A DNA stretch of 64,000 nucleotides, taken from assembly GCA_963930645.1 (NCBI GenBank), contig OZ005654.1, positions 270,608,282-270,672,281 on the forward strand. The letters run 5' to 3'. The position numbers and the translations under genes are program-made. Shown here piece after piece: positions 58,075 through 64,000 of this stretch (position 1 is the first letter of the stretch; each line of letters opens with the position of its first letter). The stretch is from Salticus scenicus. Taxonomy: Eukaryota > Arthropoda > Arachnida > Araneae > Salticidae. The notes under the pieces were generated by a model. It saw only the letters and a list, made by a program, of their open reading frames with translations. It had not been told where the DNA came from and did no database searches.

Positions 58075-59849
58075 TTGCAATTTTTTTTTTTTTTTTTTTT
58101 TTTTTTGAAGAAAATTTATGATTTTCTAAAATTAAAATATAAGAATACAAGTTATTTTTGGTCTATTGATAATAGTACTAATTTAATGAATAGAATCACT
58201 TTTAAACATTCATCTTCTATTCAAACTTATGATTTTGAAAACTTATTTAGTAATATTCCTATAAATGAACTCTATGATATCATTAAAAATATTTTTGACA
58301 TTTTTTATATTGAATATGAATTGAATATGCCTAAAGATTTTTTTCTTAGTTTGTGTCATTTTTGTCTAAATAATAATTATAGCTTTTTTTCATGATAAAA
58401 TTTTCAAACAATCACATGGTATTGATATGGGAACTAATTATTCTTCTAGTGCGGCTAATCTTTTCTTATTTTTCTTTGAATATAAGTTCACTGCAACTCA
58501 TAATATTTGTTTACATGCTTATCGATATATTAATGATTTGATTATTTTTAACATTGATTTAGATAATTTTTTTAATTTAATTTATCCAGACATTTTAAAA
58601 TTAAATAAAGCCAACAATAATAATTTTGAAACTGATTTTTTGGATATTTCATTTGTTTTAAAAAATAATAATTTATGTACTGTCCGTTTTCGTAAACCAT
58701 GTCTACCTCTCGCGGAACGATCCTACTCGGAAAAGGGGTGATGCGTTGAATGAGATGGGCACTTAGCCAAATGCGCTTTTCGTTCTACACGTGTTCGTTT
58801 TCTTTTTATGAGTCTTCAATATTTATTTTACCTTTTTACGCGAATTTAAAGTTTAATTTTTAATTTTAATTAACAATATTTTATTTAATGTAATTTATAT
58901 GACAATATGCGCGAAAAATAAAAGGTGTAAAATAATCATGATAAAAAAATCTAATGATTTGATTTAAATACGATTTTCTGTAAATTTCTGTAAAATAGAG
59001 ATCCAAAAATATGGTATTTTTATTTTAGCAGTATAATTTAAAAGAAAAAAATATATTACTTTTACTACAGGTAAAGTCTACTGTAAACGTTGTTCTTTTT
59101 CTCTTCTTTTATTAATGAATTATGTAAATTTTACCTAATTTAAGTCATTTTTAATTAATTTACTACTATAATCAGTGCATGAAACAAGTGTTCAGGTATG
59201 ACAGATATAGTACGAATTTAGAGATCAAGTAAGCAAATAAAAATAATTTTAACTGAAAAAAAAAAAAAGAAGAAGAAGAAAGAAAACAGGCATTTACTTT
59301 TAAGTTTACGGATTTTATTTTGCATCGAAGAATAAAACTGATCTTCTACACTTATTTAAAAATTACAAGGGGGAAAAATCAGCATTTTGCCTTTATACGA
59401 ATATAACGAAGAAGTATCGCCTCAAAATTCAATAATGTCCTGAAAAGAAAAAAAAAAGAAAAAAGAAACCGCAACTTATCTCTCACTCGTAAAATGTAAA
59501 CATTCTCTCATCTTCTACGCTTCTACCCTATTTTAACAAAATCAATGCAGACCTCACGCATGCGCATAGGTGAGCAGGGTCACAGCTAACGAAAACAAAC
59601 AATACTGATTTATTTGACAAAAGAAAGAACTTCAACTTTGTTACTAACTGTATGCCGTATTGGTATTCTAATCTGAGCCATAGAATTTACATAAATATTG
59701 TTATTAATCAAATTTTAAGATTTGAAAGTTTATGTAATTTGAAATTCAATTTTGTTAAACAAGTATATAATTTTCAAGCTTTATTATATTATAAAAATTT
59801 GTATCCTTTAAGTTTCATTTCTCACTATACCAGTAATTTGAATTTCTAG
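58075..59849 (+). pseudogene. Penelope-like reverse transcriptase, right copy, interrupted
   Basis: Order of motifs: IQTYDFENLFSNIPINELYD (RT motif A, cf. DFS.LYT.IP), LCHFCLNNNYSFF, then after a frameshift in a T-run near 58390 the block KQSHGIDMGTNYSSSAANLF (motif B), LHAYRYINDLIIFN (motif C) and YPDILKLNKANNNN, FLDISFVLK. After the 920-bp insertion at 58683-59602 the frame resumes with DLFDKRKNFNF, NCMPYWYSNLSHRIYINIVI and stops at 59849. Motif C is YIND rather than YIDD. The fingers region upstream is lost in a poly-T (58081-58107). RT from a Penelope-like element is the best fit; no endonuclease follows. Confidence 0.6.
58683..59602. mobile_element. 920-bp insertion with 5-bp target duplication
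   Basis: TACTG flanks both sides (58678-58682, 59603-59607), and the uninterrupted left copy has a single TACTG at this position (complement at about 57752). The ends are short inverted repeats: TCCGTTTTCGTAA and, reversed, TTGTTTGTTTTCGTTA. The interior is AT-rich, non-coding, with GC-richer ends (CTCTCGCGGAACGATCC; CACGCATGCGCATAGGTGAG). The superfamily is not identifiable from this. Confidence 0.8.
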
Positions 59850-60545
59850 TGTCAGCACCGCAGCTTTTAGCTTTATTTGGTTGGTGATCCATATAGGTGT
59901 CCAATTTGATGCTCTTGATTTAAAGCCTTTTTTGGACGATCGTTTGCTGATGTTTGGAGTTATTTTGTTTCGCCACACCTGGAAAGTGTTTTGGACATCT
60001 ATGGATATAGAAAAAGAATTTCAATGTTTAAAAGGTTTTTAAGCTAGGATGGATTTTGCAGTTGTTGTTTCTTGCAGGTGGTGAGTTTTCTTCTTTTTTC
60101 TGGCAGGTTCGGGTGGAGGTACGTTTGGCTAGCATTTTCATATAAAAATCTATATAAATAAGCTTTATTATAAACAGCTTTTTGGTTTCAATGGGCTGTA
60201 TTATATGTTTTTTAAATTTCAATATTTAATTTTCAAGAAATAGAAATACTTTTATAATCTTCTTTCATATTTTACAATTTTAAGTTTTTCATTACTATTC
60301 AGTTTGAAATATAATTGGAGTATGCTAGCCTGCATATCTTTTGAAACCTGCTAGTACTACATAGTTATTAATGGCTGTGTTCCCACCTGCTGAAGCGAAT
60401 AACACAGCATAATTTAATTATTTGGCTTAAATAGAGTTTAACTTTAACTAATTTTCTTGTTTATTAACATTGTTTAATAATTTTTCTTGTTGTTTATTAT
60501 ATTTCACTTTCAAGTCATCACTTATCATTACTTAAATATATTATT

Positions 60546-60622
60546 GTTTTTGTATATAATTTTGTGCTGCTTTGAGAGCCTTTTTTATACAAATTAATTT
60601 TTGTCGTTTATATTGGATTTAA

Positions 60623-60673
<51 letters not shown>

Positions 60674-60849
60674 AAAGTACCCGAAAACGGATAGCTTATC
60701 TATTCTTTGCTTTATTTCTTATTGTGTACAAGGTACATTCCAAAGCTAGACGTCATTTAAAAGTATACACCTTTTCAACTACTTAAAATACCTTTGTCAC
60801 ATTTGTTCAATTATATTTATGTGAAAAATACTGGTTTCACAAAGTCTTA
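60546..60849. other. AT-rich stretch with (TA)n
   Basis: The TA tract at 60620-60670 gives a spurious tyrosine/isoleucine ORF. No gene recognised. Confidence 0.4.
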
Positions 60850-61003
60850 CACGATCCCGTTTTACCCTACCAAGGTTGGGTAAAAAAGGATAGGGATTTT
60901 TATGTTATTAGGTTTTTGCTGATTTTACTTTTGATTTAGTTTTTAGAACAAAAATAGGCTACGTTTTTATAGGAAGAAACTTTTTAATTGTAAATTAGAA
61001 AAA

Positions 61004-63076
61004 TTACATAACACAGAATTCGCATAAAAATGTGTCGTCTTCCTCTTCTGCTCTGGAACAGGCTTCGTGGGCCCTTCCCTGGCAGCTCGAGCATTGTATC
61101 CAGCCTTCTCCAGATTTCGATTCAAGATACAGAGCGTTGCAGAAAATACATGCTTCATCTTTTTCAGCTTCATCTTCTGAAGACGACGACGTCCAACCTT
61201 GGCTAATTGATGATTTTTTTTTTAGGTTTTCTTATGTTAAGTCCATTTTCTTCGATTTTTGCAAATGATGATTGTGGGTTTTCTTCAGGTTCAGAGTAAC
61301 ATTTTTTAACTTTATCTGACTGTTTTGCATCTCCACTTGGTTTTCTTTTACGCCTCGTTTGTTTTCTCTTCGGAACATTCAAGAGACTTGTTTTGGCAGC
61401 CCTTTTTTTCAGCTTTTGAGTTCTTTCTCGTTCTTTTTTTTTCACGCTCTTCTTCTTCCAACTCAAGTTTATATGGGCTTCCTGTTATAATTGCTGTTTT
61501 CCCTCTTCTCCTATCGTGTTTATTTTGAGGTCTTGGTCCAATCACTCGTGGTGGAGGTAGAATTTCTTTGGGTGATATAGAAAATGGCAGTGAAGGACGA
61601 TAGTATAGCCCAAGTCCTTTATTTTCTGTTGAAGTGGACGGTTGGATAAGTACTGCTAGTGTTATTGGTGCTAGTGTTATTGGTGCCCCCATCACTAGGT
61701 GATTCATTCAGTACTGTCTCTAGTGGTTGTGATGACTGCAAACTCTTAGATGCTATGACTGAACTTGAAGATCCTTCGGATCTGGCCTCGTTTTGTTGCA
61801 GATTTAATGGTTGTTGGGACGTCCTGTTCTGAGCATCCGGCAACGGGTGATCTGTTGGAAGAGAAGGAGCGAAGATATATTCAGGAAAGACATCTGGGTT
61901 ATATGGAAAAATGCCTGTTTTCCTGAACCCATTCACAGCAGTTTGGACAAGAGCTGCTCATTGAAATGCTGCACTGAACATCTTTCCTACTTCGTAGATA
62001 GTAATCCCTCTGCCAGGATGGTTGAATATCCACTTGCGAACTTCTTGCTCGTAGAAGGTGCTCAATGGAGACATAACTGTAACATCTAATGGCTGAAGCC
62101 GATGAGTAGTGTGGGGGAGGGAAAGTCATCATGATAACATTTTTTTCTCTTGCCAGATTTATTAGTTCGATACTTTTAGTGTGGCTGCAGTGACCATCAA
62201 GCAACAGCAGAACAGGTCTTTCATGTGAAGGATTTGCTATCTGAACGAATTTCTTGAACCACACAATGAATGATTCTTTGTTTATCCAGCCTGTCTTGTT
62301 GTATGCCGCGAAAGAGCCTGGTGGAGTATCACCCATTAGCCTTGGGTTTTCCCTTTGCCTGGGGAAGACAAACATAGCAGGAAGATAATTCCCTGCAGCA
62401 CTTACACAGGTTTCTACTGTGACCAAGACTCTTCGCTCACCTGATGTCAAACTTCCAACTTGCTTTTTACCTCGAAATGCAAGAACTTTAGAAGGTTTGT
62501 TAGGAACTGTGAGAATCCCAGTCTCATCAACATTGGAAATGTCATTGGGAGCAAACATATACTTTTCATAGAGAGAGGCCAATAGGTCATAAAACTTTTT
62601 CACGGCAACGCGATTGAAACCTTTTGCTCTAGCCATCGATGTAGCTTCAGGGTTTCTCAGACTAAGGGTTTTATTTCTTCCAAGAAAATTGTACTACCAG
62701 TGCTTACCCGCCATTTTTTTAACGGTGTTAAAACAGTGCTGAATATTGTTAATTTCAGCTAACTCAAAAGCTAGGATTATCAAGTCGGTTAGAGTAACTC
62801 CAATCCAAAGAGCCTTTGTTGAGCTAGCTTTATTTCCTGATCTGCAGTAAAGACGTTTTCAAACTCGCCGAGCTTTTTTACAGCAGCCACTTCTAGTGTC
62901 AAAGCATTTCAGCGAGCTTTTTTCACTTTTCTCTCCAGTGTAGATTTGGGGACATTAAATGAATGGGCAGCTTTCAGAAAACCCATCCTCCCTTCTAAAA
63001 CTTCTCGAACAGCCTCTGCCATGCTCTGCTCGTCCCAACTATTTCTAGATGAAGTTCGCTGATAATTGCGAGGCAT
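61004..63076 (-). pseudogene. Pogo-like (DDE_1) transposase gene, broken
   Basis: Start chosen at ATG 63076-63074 (MPRNYQRTSSRN), just after a splice acceptor. In order: a psq-type helix-turn-helix (GFLKAAHSFNVPKSTLERKV), then after an in-frame TGA (62909-62911) LGEFENVFTADQE, a frameshift near 62805, TLTDLIILAFELAEINNI, MAGKHW, an in-frame TAG (62694-62696), FLGRNKTLSLRNPEATSMAR. The DDE_1 catalytic domain follows: NVDETGI (first Asp), KQVGSLTSGERR, PAMFVFPRQR, VLLLLDGHCSH (second Asp), a +1 frameshift near 62115, HRLQPLDVTVMSP (third Asp), a TGA at 61958-61960, GFRKTGIFPYNP. A basic stretch leads to a cysteine-rich end, ACIFCNALYLES, GWIQCSSCQGRAHEAC, FLCEFC, stop at 61004. About 690 codons. 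The domain set is complete but interrupted at least six times. Confidence 0.85.
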
Positions 63077-63084
63077 CTTGTATT

Positions 63085-63694
63085 CTGAAACCAAAATAAA
63101 TTATTAGCTTTTTAAAAATTGCCAAAGAAAATATGGTCAAAGTTTAGTTGTGATTAGCTTATGTTTTTATAATATTATAGTGCGCACAACGTGTGATTTT
63201 CTGGTTTATCTTTCTATAAGCTGCCCCCCTAAAAAAGATTTTAAAAAAAACTCAACTTTTTTTAATTTAAAACATAAATTTTTGGTCAAAACATTTTTCT
63301 AACTTACAGTTTCTGACTTAATCTACAACTAAATTTTGTACATAACTCAGGCCAATTATTTGTACCCCAAAAGTAAAGTAAATTGTTTTATTTCGAAAAT
63401 ATAATTATTTAAATTTAAAATAAATTGTTGTAATTGATTATACATATTTTAATTCATTACTTATTTCAATTAAAATAATTTAAACACATTGCCAAAACAT
63501 TAATGGAAATTGTCGGGTAAAACGGGACACATCAAAAATGTATCCCGTTTTGGGCACCCCAAAAGTGTCCCGTTTTGCCCGACCGTGATGCTTTTGACAA
63601 CATAAATGGCTGACCCCTGAACCGTCACTCACTAGCAATATTTAAATACATGAAATTGTTGTTAAAAGAGCTATGAACAAAATACAGTACTTAC
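63085..63694 (-). other. Probable 5'-UTR intron of the pogo-like transposase
   Basis: On the minus strand a donor CCG|GTAAGTACTG (63694) and an acceptor TTTATTTTGGTTTCAG| (63085) bracket 610 bases. The acceptor lies eight bases before the start codon. The upstream sequence (about 63695-63780) would be a non-coding first exon. Confidence 0.5.
63514..63586. promoter_or_regulatory. Subterminal repeats, probable transposase-binding region
   Basis: CGGGTAAAACGGGACAC, ATCCCGTTTTGGG and GTGTCCCGTTTTGCCCG stand in alternating orientation within 73 bp, and the same ATCCCGTTTTGCCCG recurs twice at the right terminus (63926-63956). Repeated sites near one end are typical binding sites for the element's own transposase; this role is inferred. 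Confidence 0.5.
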
Positions 63695-64000
63695 CGGAAT
63701 CGTTCCGAAGGACGGAGAAGCACAAGGATAGTTGTTCTGCAGTCGAAAAAAAGTACAAAGTATTAAGTAAGTAAAAATCTCACTTGAAAACTATGAAAAA
63801 ATATTTCTTTTCGAAACACTTGGCTAGCGTTGAGATATCAACTGAGAATGCTGTCATGGCGGTCGGGAACCAGTTTAGCCTTTCTCCCGCGAGGTAGCAC
63901 CACCAGTCAAGATCCGAGACTCAATATCCCGTTTTGCCCGCCTATCCCGTTTTGGGGAACTCTCCCCTATATGTATATATAAATTAATGAAAGAGTGAAT

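Larger units (their letters stand above)
56816..60545. mobile_element. Head-to-head pair of Penelope-like elements
   Basis: The left arm (about 56816-58004) reappears in reverse complement as 58433-58682 plus 59603-60545 at roughly 93-95% identity, from RT coding sequence through the whole 3' non-coding part to TAAGTAATGATAAGTGATGA at the outer edges. The unique centre (58005-58432) contains the more N-terminal RT region of the right copy. Inverted and partial tandem arrangements are well known for Penelope-like elements. No GIY-YIG endonuclease is seen, so the class rests on the RT alone. Confidence 0.65.
60850..63967 (-). mobile_element. Pogo-like DNA transposon, nearly complete
   Basis: The right end, read on the minus strand, is GGGGAGAGTTCCCCAAAACG, then GGATAGGCGGGCAAAACGGG, next to TA (63968-63969). 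The left end region has ATCCCGTTTTACCCTACC and GGTTGGGTAAAAAAGGATAG (60853-60895), related but rearranged, so its exact border is unsure. Between lies a full set of pogo-type transposase domains in the minus direction. GGGACA/CCCGTTTT repeats occupy the subterminal zone. Confidence 0.7.

Overview
This is animal (metazoan) nuclear DNA. It is about 70% A+T, full of A/T homopolymers and short microsatellites, and has no dense coding, Shine-Dalgarno sites or operons. The elements present (mariner and Tc1 relics, pogo-like, hAT-like and TTAA-flanked elements, a Penelope-like retroelement, tRNA-derived SINEs, and hairpin-tailed elements with tandem repeats and microsatellites) suggest an invertebrate with a repeat-rich genome. 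An arthropod, perhaps a chelicerate, is my guess; the sequence alone cannot settle it. I find no host protein-coding gene, rRNA or functional tRNA. Every coding relic comes from a mobile element and is broken.

Layout. 1-3950: two related hairpin-tailed elements (families A and C), C carrying about 315-bp tandem units. 3971-4948: a pogo-like non-autonomous element. 5995-8065: two decayed mariner transposases separated by a foldback. 8804-9003: a 200-bp near-perfect palindrome with a hammerhead-ribozyme-like core. 12323-12829: a TTAA-flanked MITE. 13505-14030: two SINE copies. 15397-15546: a 150-bp inverted-repeat element with a second hammerhead-like core. 17157-21729: two family A elements head to tail, the second interrupted by a TA-flanked MITE and a 2.5-kb hAT-like element that itself holds a TTAA palindromic MITE. 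21862-27155: nested foldbacks, then a family B tandem-repeat element split by a 4.1-kb long-inverted-repeat transposon. 29841-31896: a pogo-like element. 33145-34272: a second family B copy. 35331-35897: a large foldback. 38580-40634: a hAT-like element with a perfect 8-bp target duplication, carrying a pogo MITE, a SINE and a family D element. 41536-49569: family A' copies, one nested in a Tc1 element. 50280-52385: family D tandem units interrupted by a 1.25-kb pogo-like element. 53273-54982: two foldbacks of one family. 56815-60545: a head-to-head pair of Penelope-like elements, one interrupted by a 920-bp insertion. About 60850-63967: a nearly full-length pogo-like element with a broken transposase gene, a zinc-finger C-terminus and a probable 5'-UTR intron.

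How it fits together. The window is a layered record of transposition. Several insertions can be confirmed internally, because the empty target site exists in a second repeat copy in this same window. The most interesting material is the set of five families (A, A', B, C, D) with the same plan: a small hairpin, a subterminal inverted repeat, tandem units, a microsatellite or CAGACA-rich tract, and a terminal hairpin built on the subterminal repeat. This resembles Helentron-associated (HINE/DINE-1) elements. Next in interest are the two hammerhead-like motifs with compensating stem differences. Coordinates of repeat ends are by eye and may be off by a few bases unless a target duplication is given.
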